From Ascidiaceihabitans sp034111945 (GTDB lineage: Bacteria > Pseudomonadota > Alphaproteobacteria > Rhodobacterales > Rhodobacteraceae), in NCBI GenBank assembly GCA_047626725.1, contig JBLHSG010000001.1:124001-188000 (forward strand): a DNA stretch of 64,000 bases. Direction: 5' to 3'. Made by a program: the position numbers and the translations under genes. The notes beneath the pieces were generated by a model. It was not told the DNA's origin, did no database searches, and worked only from the letters and a program-made list of their open reading frames with translations. Of the stretch, positions 16,904-25,378 are shown in pieces (positions within the stretch are counted from its first letter, which is position 1; the number at the start of each line of letters is the position of its first letter).

Positions 16904-17602
16904 TTAACCGCGCGGCGGAATTGTGCGCCCTTTGATGACCGCTGGACGGGCCAGAAAACGGTTCAAGTAGGCCACAAGATTCTTGTGATCGTCCCAGTTC
17001 AACGCGTCCTTTGCCCCATAAAAATCAAGCGCTGCCAGCCATGGACCAATCGCGATATCGGCGATGGAATACTCGCCTGCGATCCATTCTTTGTTCGCAA
17101 GTTCAAGATCCAGCATCGCAAGTAGGCGCGCGGCTTCGTCCAGATAACGCTGCTGCGGGCGTTTGTCTTCCCACTCGGAACCGGCGAATTTGTAGAAAAA
17201 CCCCATCTGTCCGAACATCGGACCCAAGCCGCCCATCTGGAACATCAGCCATTGGATCACTTTGGCTTTTTCAGTCGCCGTGTTGCCCATCAGCTTGCCT
17301 GACTTTTCGGCCAGATAAATCAGGATTGCGCCGCTTTCGAACAGGCCAATCGGGGCACCGTCTGGTCCATTCGGATCAACGATAGCCGGAATTTTGTTGT
17401 TCGGGTTCAGCGACAGAAATTCCGGGCTTTTTACATCGGCGTCCGACAACGTAACGGTGTGGGCCTCGTAGGGGATGCCCATTTCTTCCAAGGCGATGGA
17501 CACCTTGACCCCGTTTGGGGTGGGAAAGGAATACAGCTGCAAAACAGATGCGTCCTGCGGCGGCCATTTCCGGGTGATTTCGAAGGTATTTAGGTCTGAC
17601 AT
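16904..17602 (-). CDS. glutathione S-transferase family protein (YfcG-like)
   Basis: GST of 232 residues. It has an N-terminal thioredoxin-like domain (about 19-103: LQLYSFPTPNGVKVSIALEEM, NNKIPAIVD, LFESGAILIYLAEK) and an all-helical C-terminal domain. The TPNG at the first helix resembles Nu-class YfcG/YghU enzymes, which act as glutathione-disulfide reductases rather than classical transferases. AGGAG lies before the ATG. It converges on ytoQ and is divergent from mscL. A second GST of the same subgroup is at 52262-52888. Confidence 0.9.
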   Translation of the reverse strand: MSDLNTFEITRKWPPQDASVLQLYSFPTPNGVKVSIALEEMGIPYEAHTVTLSDADVKSPEFLSLNPNNKIPAIVDPNGPDGAPIGLFESGAILIYLAEKSGKLMGNTATEKAKVIQWLMFQMGGLGPMFGQMGFFYKFAGSEWEDKRPQQRYLDEAARLLAMLDLELANKEWIAGEYSIADIAIGPWLAALDFYGAKDALNWDDHKNLVAYLNRFLARPAVIKGRTIPPRG

Positions 17603-17751
17603 TGTGGTTCTCCTGATCGGTTATTGAGACGAAATAAGCCTTTTTCCCCGCAAAAACAGACTAGAAACGGTGCAAACATGTGTTAACGACTGTGCAGAGG
17701 CGAACGCTGAATTAACAAGCGATGGCCACAGCCAATACTAAGGGACAGAAA

Positions 17752-18126
17752 ATGATTAAAGAATTCAAAGACTTCATCTCAAAGGGCAATGTCATGGACA
17801 TGGCCGTAGGGATCATCATCGGTGCAGCGTTCACGGCAATTGTCGGTTCACTTGTTGCTGATTTGATCAATCCGATCATCGGTATCTTTATGGGCGGCGT
17901 TGATTTTGCTGGCCTGTCAGCCACCGTTGGCGAAGCCGAATTGACATACGGTAACTTCATTATGGCAATCATCAACTTCTTGGTCATCGCGTTTGTGGTG
18001 TTCATGTTGGTGCGTTCGCTGAACAAAATGAAAAAAGCCGAAGAACCAGCACCAGCGCCGGCACCAGCAGGCCCAACACAAGAAGAACTGTTGGCCGACA
18101 TTCTGGTCGCGCTGAAAAAGAAGTAA
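17752..18126 (+). CDS. mscL: large-conductance mechanosensitive channel
   Basis: MscL opens under membrane tension to release solutes during osmotic downshock. 124 residues from the ATG at 17752, which has AAGGGA at a good distance and gives the canonical start MIKEFKDFISKGNVMDMAVG; an in-frame ATG at 17722 is less likely. Two membrane segments (about 15-40 and 72-95) and a C-terminal helix (EELLADILVAL) are visible. An alanine/proline linker (about 107-115) separates the last two elements. It is monocistronic with its own terminator. Confidence 0.94.
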   Translation: MIKEFKDFISKGNVMDMAVGIIIGAAFTAIVGSLVADLINPIIGIFMGGVDFAGLSATVGEAELTYGNFIMAIINFLVIAFVVFMLVRSLNKMKKAEEPAPAPAPAGPTQEELLADILVALKKK

Positions 18127-18161
18127 CCAATAAAACAAAACGGCCGATAACGGCCAACCTC

Positions 18162-18194
18162 GGGTCCGTGACAGTGATGTTGCGGACCCTTTTT
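18162..18194 (+). terminator. rho-independent terminator of mscL
   Basis: GGGTCCG (18162-18168) pairs with CGGACCC (18183-18189), followed by TTTTT. It lies 36 bp after mscL. Confidence 0.85.
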
Positions 18195-18287
18195 CATGCG
18201 CGCGCCAAATCTAGAAAATGAAAAAACCGCCACCCTTTGAATAGGATGACGGTTCGATTTTACCGGTTCACAAGATGCGTTGATGGT

Positions 18288-19406
18288 CTAGCTTTTGATC
18301 GCCAGCGCAGGGGAAATGACGTCCATTCCCAGTGCTTTTCCAACCGCGTAATAGGTCAACTGACCCGCGTGAACGTTCAGACCTGCCAGCAGATGTGCGT
18401 CGTCTTCGCAGGCTTTGCGCCAGCCCTTGTCGGCCAAGGCCAGCATGAATGGCATGGTCGCGTTGCCCAAAGCGATCGTTGACGTGCGCGCAACGGCACC
18501 CGGCATGTTGGCGACACAGTAGTGCATGATGCCGTCGACTTCGTAAATCGGGTCTTGGTGCGTGGTGGCGCGCGATGTTTCAAAACAACCGCCTTGGTCA
18601 ATCGCCACGTCAACCAGCACAGCGCCGGGTTTCAGTTCGGACAGTTGCGCGCGGCTGATCAGCTTAGGCGCTGCGGCCCCGGGGATCAGAACAGCGCCGA
18701 TGATCATATCAGCCTGACGCGCCAATTCCATCGTGTTGCCTGCGTTGGCATAAGACGTTTTGAACTGCCCGCCAAACACATCATCAAGGTAGCGCATCCG
18801 CGCCAATGACCGGTCCAGCACGGTCACATCCGCGCCCATACCAGCCGCGATGCGCGCCGCATGTGTGCCCACAACGCCGCCGCCGATAACGACAACTTTT
18901 GCCGGTCCAACACCCGGAACGCCGCCCATCAAAACACCGCGTCCGCCGTTGGCTTTTTGCAATGTCCATGCGCCGACCTGAGGGGCCAAACGACCCGCAA
19001 CTTCGGACATTGGGGCCAACAAAGGCAGGCCGCCATTTGCGTCTGTCACGGTTTCATAGGCGATGGCTGTACAGCCTGACGCCAGCAAATCGTTGGTTTG
19101 TTCAGGGTCGGGGGCGAGGTGCAGGTAGGTGAACAACAACTGGTCTTTGCGCAACATCGCACGTTCGACAGGTTGGGGTTCTTTGACCTTTACGATCATG
19201 TCGGCTGCGGCAAAAATTTCGGCTGCGGTTTCGGCAATCATTGCACCTGCTTCGGTGTAATCTGCATCGGTGAAACCAGCGCCTGCGCCGGCGCCTGTTT
19301 GCATCGTGACGGTGTGACCGTGTGCAACGGCTTCGCGTGCGGCGTTGGGTGTGACACCGACGCGGAATTCTTGTGGCTTGATCTCGGTTGGGCAACCAAT
19401 GTGCAT
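18288..19406 (-). CDS. ald: alanine dehydrogenase
   Basis: NAD-dependent enzyme for L-alanine to pyruvate plus ammonium; 372 residues, normal Ald length. Substrate-site residues are Arg15 (EFRVGVTP), Lys75 (VKVKEP) and His96 (YLHLAPD), and the NAD-binding motif VVVIGGGVVGTHAAR is near 168-182. The start ATG at 19406 gives MHIGCPTEIK; the longer upstream frame overlaps the divergent regulator. It is divergent from an Lrp-type gene, the usual arrangement of ald with AldR. It complements the D-alanine-using transaminase at 4902. Confidence 0.96.
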   Translation of the reverse strand: MHIGCPTEIKPQEFRVGVTPNAAREAVAHGHTVTMQTGAGAGAGFTDADYTEAGAMIAETAAEIFAAADMIVKVKEPQPVERAMLRKDQLLFTYLHLAPDPEQTNDLLASGCTAIAYETVTDANGGLPLLAPMSEVAGRLAPQVGAWTLQKANGGRGVLMGGVPGVGPAKVVVIGGGVVGTHAARIAAGMGADVTVLDRSLARMRYLDDVFGGQFKTSYANAGNTMELARQADMIIGAVLIPGAAAPKLISRAQLSELKPGAVLVDVAIDQGGCFETSRATTHQDPIYEVDGIMHYCVANMPGAVARTSTIALGNATMPFMLALADKGWRKACEDDAHLLAGLNVHAGQLTYYAVGKALGMDVISPALAIKS

Positions 19407-19480
19407 GACCGTATTCCCTGATTTGTTTTTAAGGTGCGTATTATATGGGCAGTATCTGTGGCTTTTCGCGCAATGTCCGA

Positions 19481-19513
19481 CGCAAGATGTGCGTAAGGAA
19501 TAGGCATCTTGCG
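19481..19513. promoter_or_regulatory. inverted repeat between ald and its Lrp-type regulator
   Basis: CGCAAGATG (19481-19489) and CATCTTGCG (19505-19513) form a perfect 9-bp inverted repeat with a 15-bp spacer, central in the 153-bp divergent region. Position and symmetry suggest an AldR/Lrp binding site. Confidence 0.5.
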
Positions 19514-19559
19514 AAGAATCCACTAACACTGGCCGTAAATGTGAAAGGAATCTTCGCCA

Positions 19560-20018
19560 ATGTCCTTGGACGCAACAGACGAACGTATCTTGACCGCTTT
19601 GCAACGCAAGGGGCGCATTTCGAACGCTGATTTGTCAGATGTGGTGAACCTGTCACCATCGGCCTGTCATCGTCGGGTCCAACGGCTTGAGGCTGATGGC
19701 TATATTCGCGACTATGTGGCCCTGCTGGATGCGCGCAAAATGGGGGTGCCGACAACGGTTTTTGTCGAGATCACATTGTCAGGTCAAGCCGATGAAGTGT
19801 TGGATGCATTCGAGAAATCCGTATCCCGTATCCCTGATGTTTTGGAGTGCCATTTGATGGCCGGCACTGCGGATTATTTACTTAAGGTCGTGGCCGAAAA
19901 CACCGAAGATTTTGCGCGTATCCATCGCCAGTATTTAGCCCGCTTGCCCGGGGTGGCGCAGATGCAGTCGAGTTTCGCGTTGCGCACCGTGTTCAAGACA
20001 ACAGCGCTGCCGGTTTAG
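19560..20018 (+). CDS. Lrp/AsnC regulator, probably AldR
   Basis: 152 residues, Lrp/AsnC architecture: helix-turn-helix (about 20-42, LSPSACHRRVQRLE) and RAM domain with the ligand-binding region LMAGTADYLLKVVAE near 100-114. Divergent to ald, so it is probably the alanine-responsive activator of ald (AldR/AlaR type) acting at the inverted repeat between them. AAAGGAA lies upstream of the ATG. It resembles the regulator at 650 but the two are clearly separate genes. Confidence 0.9.
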   Translation: MSLDATDERILTALQRKGRISNADLSDVVNLSPSACHRRVQRLEADGYIRDYVALLDARKMGVPTTVFVEITLSGQADEVLDAFEKSVSRIPDVLECHLMAGTADYLLKVVAENTEDFARIHRQYLARLPGVAQMQSSFALRTVFKTTALPV

Positions 20019-20090
20019 GTGTGCATCTAGACCACGACGTTTTGCGATGTTTAATTCGCAGCAGATTCACGAGCGTACTGAGAGAATACT

Positions 20091-20648
20091 TTGACTGACA
20101 GCGACCACAGCAATTCGTACTTTGACGTTCGACAGTCTGTGCGAGGGCGAAACATCGTGCGCCTCATCATTGCACCCCTGTTTTCCGCTGGCCTGATTTT
20201 GTTCGGGGCAAAGCTCATTCCAGATGAAACGATCATGCAGCTGAGCATTGACGCGATTGAAACGTGGAATGGGTGGTCCTTTGTGGGGGTCGTATGTGTC
20301 GCAAGCGGGCTCTTCGGTTTGCTAAAGGAAATAGCCTTTGCGATCCGGGCTTGGTCCACCACGGGTGAATGGCATTTTCGACTGACAAGCCACGATCTAC
20401 TTTGGCATGTTCCGCGCCATGCCCACGGAAAAGAAGAAGGGTTCGAAGCATCGCTCAAGGAATTGAGGCAGGTCGAACTGAGGACCATTCAAAAGCACGA
20501 AGACAGTGATGAACTGGAATACTGGGTTCATTTCAAGTCGCGGGATTCTGTTCAGCTTCAGCCCTATTCAGGTGTCAGTCTGTCATGGTTGGTCGATGAA
20601 ATCAGCGCAGCCGGAGTGCCCTACGAGGAAACCTTCAAGACGTACTAG
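20091..20648 (+). CDS. hypothetical membrane protein with TTG start
   Basis: 185 residues from a TTG at 20091. An in-frame TGA lies only 10 bp upstream and the next ATG is about 48 codons in, inside the sequence after the first membrane segment, so TTG preceded by GAGAGA is the best start. Two hydrophobic segments (about 24-43 and 60-80) are followed by a soluble part of about 100 residues. No known family is recognised. It stands alone and faces rpsU. Confidence 0.6.
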   Translation: MTDSDHSNSYFDVRQSVRGRNIVRLIIAPLFSAGLILFGAKLIPDETIMQLSIDAIETWNGWSFVGVVCVASGLFGLLKEIAFAIRAWSTTGEWHFRLTSHDLLWHVPRHAHGKEEGFEASLKELRQVELRTIQKHEDSDELEYWVHFKSRDSVQLQPYSGVSLSWLVDEISAAGVPYEETFKTY

Positions 20649-20684
20649 CCCGCGTTTGTGCTGCGAACTATTGTGAGCGATGCA

Positions 20685-20720
20685 CGCAAAAGAAAACCCC
20701 CGCCAGTTGCCTAGCGGGGG
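20685..20720 (-). terminator. rho-independent terminator of rpsU
   Basis: Read on the minus strand: CCCCCGC and GCGGGGG arms (20697-20703 and 20714-20720) with a short loop, followed by TTTTCTTTTG. It ends the rpsU transcript. Confidence 0.82.
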
Positions 20721-20750
20721 TAAACTATTTCCGACAATGCGGGGTGTGAT

Positions 20751-20957
20751 TTACATCATACCTTCGCGTTGTAGCTTTTTGCGTGCCAATTTACGGGCAC
20801 GGCGGATCGCTTCGGCTTTCTCGCGTGCTTTTTTCTCGGACGGTTTCTCGAAATGTTGCTTGAGCTTCATTTCACGAAACACACCTTCGCGCTGAAGTTT
20901 TTTCTTCAGGGCGCGCAGCGCTTGATCGACGTTATTATCGCGAACACTAACCTGCAT
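20751..20957 (-). CDS. rpsU: 30S ribosomal protein S21
   Basis: 68 residues, very basic, typical S21: start MQVSVRDNNVDQALRALKKK, then REGVFREMKLKQHFEKPS, then an Arg/Lys-rich tail. It binds the small subunit near the anti-Shine-Dalgarno region and assists initiation. GGTGG lies just upstream of the ATG. It is monocistronic and divergent from the COQ9 gene, the same neighbourhood as in relatives. Confidence 0.98.
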   Translation of the reverse strand: MQVSVRDNNVDQALRALKKKLQREGVFREMKLKQHFEKPSEKKAREKAEAIRRARKLARKKLQREGMM

Positions 20958-21097
20958 GTGGTTTTCACCACCTTTCTAGTTTGAAGTTGCAAGGATTTGC
21001 AGGAAGTTGGCTCATAGCAAAGACGCCCTATATTGTCTAGTGTAACTACAAAACACGGGCACCCGCCCATGACACGACCTGAGACGAGGAACATGCG

Positions 21098-21796
21098 ATG
21101 ACCACCCCATACGAGACCACCAAGGATCAATTGCTGGATGCCGCGCTGGGCCACGTGCCCTTTGATGGTTGGTCCGAGGCAACGTTTCAGGCAGCAATTG
21201 TTGATACCGACGTGACGCCTGCGTTGGCCCGTGCAGTGTGCCTGCGCGGTGCGGTTGATCTGGCTGTGGCCTATCATGTGCGCGGTGATGCGTTGATGGA
21301 AGACCGCCTGAAAGCCGAGGATCTAAGCGCGTTGCGGTTTCGGGATCGAATCGCCGCTGGCGTACGGTTCCGGATCGAGGCGGTGACCGACAAAGAGGCC
21401 GTGCGTCGTGGCACGACATTGTTCGCGCTGCCCATGCATGCTGGTGACGGTGCAAAGGCGATTTGGGGCACTGCAGACAAGATTTGGAATGCGCTGGGTG
21501 ACACATCTGATGATGTGAATTGGTACACCAAACGCGCGACGCTTAGTGGCGTATACAGTGCCACGGTTTTGTACTGGCTGGGTGATGACAGTGCCGACAA
21601 TCAGGCAACGTGGGAATTTTTAGACCGCCGCATTGATGACGTCATGCAGATCGAAAAGGTCAAAGCACAGGTGCGCGAAAGCCCGACATTAAGCAAACTG
21701 TTGGCTGGACCAAACTGGTTGTTGGGCCGGATCAAAGCACCACCAAAAATGCCTGACATCGATCTGCCGGGCCGCTGGAACACACCGCAGGATTAG
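21098..21796 (+). CDS. COQ9 family protein
   Basis: 232 residues matching the alphaproteobacterial/mitochondrial COQ9 family, lipid-binding proteins that support the COQ7 hydroxylation step of ubiquinone synthesis. The TetR-like helical core shows YETTKDQLLDAALGHVPFDGWSEATF near the start and the RRGTTLFALP and W-N-W motifs mid-protein. GACGAGGAA precedes the ATG. Its neighbourhood with rpsU and a quinone oxidoreductase is common in Rhodobacteraceae. It converges on a small membrane-protein gene that overlaps its end by four bases. Confidence 0.87.
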   Translation: MTTPYETTKDQLLDAALGHVPFDGWSEATFQAAIVDTDVTPALARAVCLRGAVDLAVAYHVRGDALMEDRLKAEDLSALRFRDRIAAGVRFRIEAVTDKEAVRRGTTLFALPMHAGDGAKAIWGTADKIWNALGDTSDDVNWYTKRATLSGVYSATVLYWLGDDSADNQATWEFLDRRIDDVMQIEKVKAQVRESPTLSKLLAGPNWLLGRIKAPPKMPDIDLPGRWNTPQD

Positions 21797-22146
21797 GATT
21801 GCGCGAACAGCACCACCAGCGTCGGCACCAACACAGCAACGACAACCAGATTGGTGAGGACAACGGGGCTGGATACGCCAACCAATCCCACAGTGGCCAG
21901 CTTGTAGATGATCTGCATCGGGAACAGCACCATCGCGATCTGCACGGCCGTGGTGCGCGCGCCCAACCCCAGCTGGATCAAGGCATATGCGCTGATCACT
22001 CCGATCGTCGCATACAGGCAGGTCAGAATGCGCCGTGCATCGCTGTCGGGGCCATAGGCCGCGTCCATGCCGGGGGATTGCGTGATGAGCGCGTAGGTTA
22101 ATGGAAACAGGATCACGCAATTCAGGATCAGGGCCACAGCCAGCAT
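21793..22146 (-). CDS. hypothetical four-helix membrane protein
   Basis: 117 residues, mostly hydrophobic, with about four predicted membrane segments (near 3-20, 35-55, 63-80 and 90-112). The ATG at 22146 is chosen since the longer frame would include non-hydrophobic leader of the qor promoter region. It overlaps the COQ9 stop by four bases, convergently. It is divergent from the quinone oxidoreductase gene. No family of known function is recognised. Confidence 0.65.
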   Translation of the reverse strand: MLAVALILNCVILFPLTYALITQSPGMDAAYGPDSDARRILTCLYATIGVISAYALIQLGLGARTTAVQIAMVLFPMQIIYKLATVGLVGVSSPVVLTNLVVVAVLVPTLVVLFAQS

Positions 22147-22207
22147 ATCTTCGCCTTTGCCAATTTGAATACACCTGTTACGCAATGGGAAACGAAAAGG
22201 ATCACTT

Positions 22208-23197
22208 ATGACTGACATGATGAACGCCGTCGAAATCACCAAACCCGGCGGGCCAGACGTTTTGCAAATGACCAAGCGCCCGATGCCACAGGCGGCACAT
22301 GGTCAGGTGGTTTTGAAAGTTGCCTATGCAGGTGTGAACCGCCCCGATGCATTGCAGCGCGCAGGCATGTATGCCCCGCCTAAAACGGCCAGCGATTTAC
22401 CAGGTCTTGAGGCGTCGGGCGAAGTCATCGCGTTGGGGTCCGGTGTGACCGGTTTGGCCATTGGCGATCAGGTTTGCGCATTGCTGCCCGGTGGTGGATA
22501 CGCCGAATACGTCGCGACGCCAGCCGCACATTGCCTGCCCTTACCAAAGGGTTTGGGCCTAAAAGAAGCGGCGTGCTTGCCAGAAACCTATTTCACCGTG
22601 TGGTCCAACGTGTTCACGCGTGGTGGCCTAAAAGCCGGTGAACGTTTCTTGGTACATGGCGGGTCCAGCGGGATCGGCACGACGGCGATCCAATTGGCCA
22701 ACGCCTTTGGTGCACGGGTGTTTGCAACGGCCGGTTCGGACGAGAAATGCGCGGCCTGCACGGATTTGGGCGCTGAAATTGCGATCAATTACCGGGATGC
22801 GGATTTTGTTGAAGTCATGAAATTTCAAGGCGGTGCTGACCTGATCCTTGATATGGTTGGCGGTGATTATATTCCGCGCAATATCCAGACATTGGCCGAA
22901 GACGGACGTCTGGTTCAGATCGCGTTTTTGCAAGGGCCCAAAGTCGAATTGAACTTTGCGCTGATGATGATGAAACGGCTGACGATCACGGGCAGCACGC
23001 TGCGCCCGCAATCTGATTTGGCCAAGGCGCGCATCGCTCAAGACCTGCGCGAAGCCGTCTGGCCCCTGTTAGATGCGGGACGGATCAAGCCGGTGATGGA
23101 CAGCGCGTTCGCGCTGGCAGATGCGGCAGGTGCACATGCACGGATGGAAAGCAGCGGGCACATCGGAAAGATCGTGCTTGAGGTCGCAGGCGGCTAG
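22208..23197 (+). CDS. NAD(P)H-quinone oxidoreductase (zeta-crystallin/PIG3 type)
   Basis: Zinc-free medium-chain dehydrogenase of 329 residues, PIG3-like. It reduces quinones with NADPH. N-terminal GroES-like fold (about 1-120) and Rossmann domain with VHGGSSGIGTTAIQLANAFGA near 144-164. LPGLEASGEV near 60 is typical. The catalytic zinc ligands of alcohol dehydrogenases are absent. Its linkage to COQ9 suggests quinone-related metabolism but the link may be only neighbourhood. It overlaps the RNase T2 gene tail-to-tail by four bases. Confidence 0.9.
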   Translation: MTDMMNAVEITKPGGPDVLQMTKRPMPQAAHGQVVLKVAYAGVNRPDALQRAGMYAPPKTASDLPGLEASGEVIALGSGVTGLAIGDQVCALLPGGGYAEYVATPAAHCLPLPKGLGLKEAACLPETYFTVWSNVFTRGGLKAGERFLVHGGSSGIGTTAIQLANAFGARVFATAGSDEKCAACTDLGAEIAINYRDADFVEVMKFQGGADLILDMVGGDYIPRNIQTLAEDGRLVQIAFLQGPKVELNFALMMMKRLTITGSTLRPQSDLAKARIAQDLREAVWPLLDAGRIKPVMDSAFALADAAGAHARMESSGHIGKIVLEVAGG

Positions 23198-23823
23198 CGC
23201 ACCGGATCAAAAACTGCATCCTTCAGGGTGCAGTCGCGCACCACATCCTGACCGCAGGGCACGGGTTTCAAATCGCGAGAAAAGCAAATCCGTGCCTCTT
23301 GGATGTGGCCCTGTTTGCAGGTGATTGTTAGGCCGTCTGCCTCTAGGGTCGGGTTGTCTTTTAACCATGCGGCTTCGACCACAGAGGCGGGCAGTTTGAT
23401 GGGTTTGTCCAATTTGCGAAAAATTGCGGGGCGGGTGACAGAGGCGTAGGCGTCGCGCGACAGGGCGTAGTAATCATCAGGCGACAAACCCGTACAGACG
23501 CCGTGTTTTTTCCATTGATGCCAGGCCAATCCGCCGGTGCCCATAATGTCGGCCATGGCATTGGTTTGCCCGCGTGACGGGGGGCGGAAATTTGACCGGC
23601 AATATTCAGGAAATCCGCGATGATATTGCGGCCACAGTCCATGCAAAATCCAGCCATGATCGTGACGCGGATCGCACTGATCCGAGCCCTTTTTATCGCC
23701 AGATAATGCGCACCAGTTTGGCGACCACGACAGCGCCATAACGTAGTAGTCGAATTCGCCTGCTTTGTGCTGTTGCGCCGCTGCGGGCAACCCCATCATC
23801 AACCAGAAAATCAAGGCACGCAT
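23194..23823 (-). CDS. RNase T2 family ribonuclease, secreted
   Basis: 209 residues with a signal peptide (1-16, AAA). Endoribonuclease of the T2 family, cleaving single-stranded RNA via a 2',3'-cyclic intermediate, probably periplasmic for nucleotide scavenging. CAS1 is WILHGLWPQ with catalytic His61; CAS2 is HQWKKHGVC (102-110) with His108. The Glu normally at the second CAS2 position (HEWxKHG) is Gln103 here. Eight cysteines fit disulfide bonding in the periplasm. Activity therefore needs testing. Confidence 0.88.
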   Translation of the reverse strand: MRALIFWLMMGLPAAAQQHKAGEFDYYVMALSWSPNWCALSGDKKGSDQCDPRHDHGWILHGLWPQYHRGFPEYCRSNFRPPSRGQTNAMADIMGTGGLAWHQWKKHGVCTGLSPDDYYALSRDAYASVTRPAIFRKLDKPIKLPASVVEAAWLKDNPTLEADGLTITCKQGHIQEARICFSRDLKPVPCGQDVVRDCTLKDAVFDPVR

Positions 23824-23950
23824 ATTGGTCTTCCCTTATCGCTTTGGCCCGACTATATACGGCTTAAGTTCCCCCACAATGGAAACCGGCCTTGGACTTC
23901 AAGGTAGCCTACTTAAGGTGACGGGGAAGATATGCGTTAGGAGCACGAAC

Positions 23951-24700
23951 ATGGCAAAACCGATTATGGCAAAAGCCACAGCCGTTTGGCTGGTGGACAA
24001 CACCACAATGAATTTCAAACAGATTGCTGACTTTGTTGGCATGCATGAATTGGAAGTCCAAGGCATTGCGGATGGCGATGTTGCCGCTGGCGTCAAAGGC
24101 TTTGATCCGGTTGTAAACAATCAGCTGACCCAAGAAGAAATCGATGCGGCCCAAGCCGACCCGATGCACAAACTGGCGCTGAAATTTAACGCCGCTGCAC
24201 AGGGCGAAGAAAAACGTCGTGGTCCACGTTACACGCCGTTGTCAAAACGTCAGGATCGCCCCGCGTCGATCTATTGGTTGGTCAAATTCCACCCGGAATT
24301 GTCGGACGCACAAGTGTCCAAACTGGTCGGCACAACCAAGCCAACGATCCAAGCGATTCGCGAACGCACGCACTGGAACATCTCGAACATCCAACCGATT
24401 GATCCGGTGGCTTTGGGTCTGTGCAAACAGTCCGAACTGGACGCCGCCGTTCAAAAAGCAGCTGCTAAAAAGGCCGCGGATGGCGATGTGATGTCTGATG
24501 ACGAACGTCGCAAATTGGTCAGCACAGAACAGTCGCTGGGCATGGACACAGAGCCAAAAATCCCGACAGCCATCGAGGGTCTAGAAACCTTCACATTGGG
24601 CGATGTGATTGATGACGACGAAGACGATGATAAATCGTCGCTGATCGATGCAGACAACTTGTTTAACCTGCCATCAGGTGACGGCGAAGAGCAGCCATAA
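23951..24700 (+). CDS. trcR: cell cycle transcriptional regulator TrcR (DUF1013)
   Basis: 249 residues of the DUF1013/TrcR family, found in alphaproteobacteria and linked to cell-cycle transcription. Features: an N-terminal helix-turn-helix-like region (WLVDNTTMNFKQIADFVGMHELEVQGIADG, residues 12-41), a second one around LSDAQVSKLVGTTKPTIQAIRERTHWN (about 117-143) and a strongly acidic C-terminus (DDDEDDDKSS). The ATG at 23951 follows AGGAGCACGAAC; the frame upstream lies in the RNase T2 promoter region. A bidirectional terminator separates it from recR. Confidence 0.86.
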   Translation: MAKPIMAKATAVWLVDNTTMNFKQIADFVGMHELEVQGIADGDVAAGVKGFDPVVNNQLTQEEIDAAQADPMHKLALKFNAAAQGEEKRRGPRYTPLSKRQDRPASIYWLVKFHPELSDAQVSKLVGTTKPTIQAIRERTHWNISNIQPIDPVALGLCKQSELDAAVQKAAAKKAADGDVMSDDERRKLVSTEQSLGMDTEPKIPTAIEGLETFTLGDVIDDDEDDDKSSLIDADNLFNLPSGDGEEQP

Positions 24701-24730
24701 GGCGCGTCTTTTCCCGACCCAGAAAACCTA

Positions 24731-24759
24731 GCGCGCGTCAGTTCACTGGCGCGCGTTTT
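24731..24759. terminator. bidirectional terminator between trcR and recR
   Basis: GCGCGCGTCAG (24731-24741) pairs with CTGGCGCGCGT (24746-24756) with one G-T pair and a four-base loop, followed by TTT on the plus strand. The genes converge here. Confidence 0.75.
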
Positions 24760-24765
24760 GCGTTT

Positions 24766-25359
24766 CTACAGTGCTTTGCGCGCGCGCATCGCCGCTGTGA
24801 TTGTCCCGTCATCCAGGTAATCCAGTTCGCCGCCGATTGGCACGCCTTGGGCCAGCGACGTGAGCGTCACGCGCGTTTCTAACTGGTCGGCGATGTAGTG
24901 TGCGGTGGTTTGCCCGTCGACGGTGGCGTTCAGCGCCAGAATGACTTCGGTGATGCCTTCGGTTTCGACACGGTCAATTAGGCGTGGAATGCGCAATTCA
25001 TGCGGCCCGATGGCGTCCAGCGCTGACAACGTGCCGCCCAATACATGATAGCGCCCCGCAAACACGCCTGACCGTTCCATCGCCCACAGATCAGCCACGT
25101 CTTCGACCACGCACAGTTCGCCATTCGCGCGCTTTTCCGACGTGCATAAATCGCAAATATCCGTGGTTCCGACGTTGCCGCAGTTCAGGCATTCGCGCGC
25201 GGTGGCGGCTACGGTTTGCATCACGTCAGCCAGTGGTGTCAGCAACAACGCGCGTTTGCGGATCAGATGCAACACGGCACGCCGCGCCGACCTAGGCCCA
25301 AGGCCCGGCAATTTCGCCATCATTTCGATCAAGGCGTCGATGTCTTGGGTGCTGCTCAT
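24766..25359 (-). CDS. recR: recombination mediator RecR
   Basis: 197 residues, standard RecR, which with RecO loads RecA onto gapped DNA in the RecFOR pathway. Helix-hairpin-helix near the start (KLPGLGPRSARRAVLHL, 16-32), a zinc finger with Cys57, 60, 69 and 72, and a Toprim domain (VVEDVADLWAMERSG near 84) are visible. It follows ybaB by 19 bp on the same strand, the classic dnaX-ybaB-recR order. Confidence 0.97.
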   Translation of the reverse strand: MSSTQDIDALIEMMAKLPGLGPRSARRAVLHLIRKRALLLTPLADVMQTVAATARECLNCGNVGTTDICDLCTSEKRANGELCVVEDVADLWAMERSGVFAGRYHVLGGTLSALDAIGPHELRIPRLIDRVETEGITEVILALNATVDGQTTAHYIADQLETRVTLTSLAQGVPIGGELDYLDDGTITAAMRARKAL

Positions 25360-25378
25360 GATGGGATCCGAACGCGGC

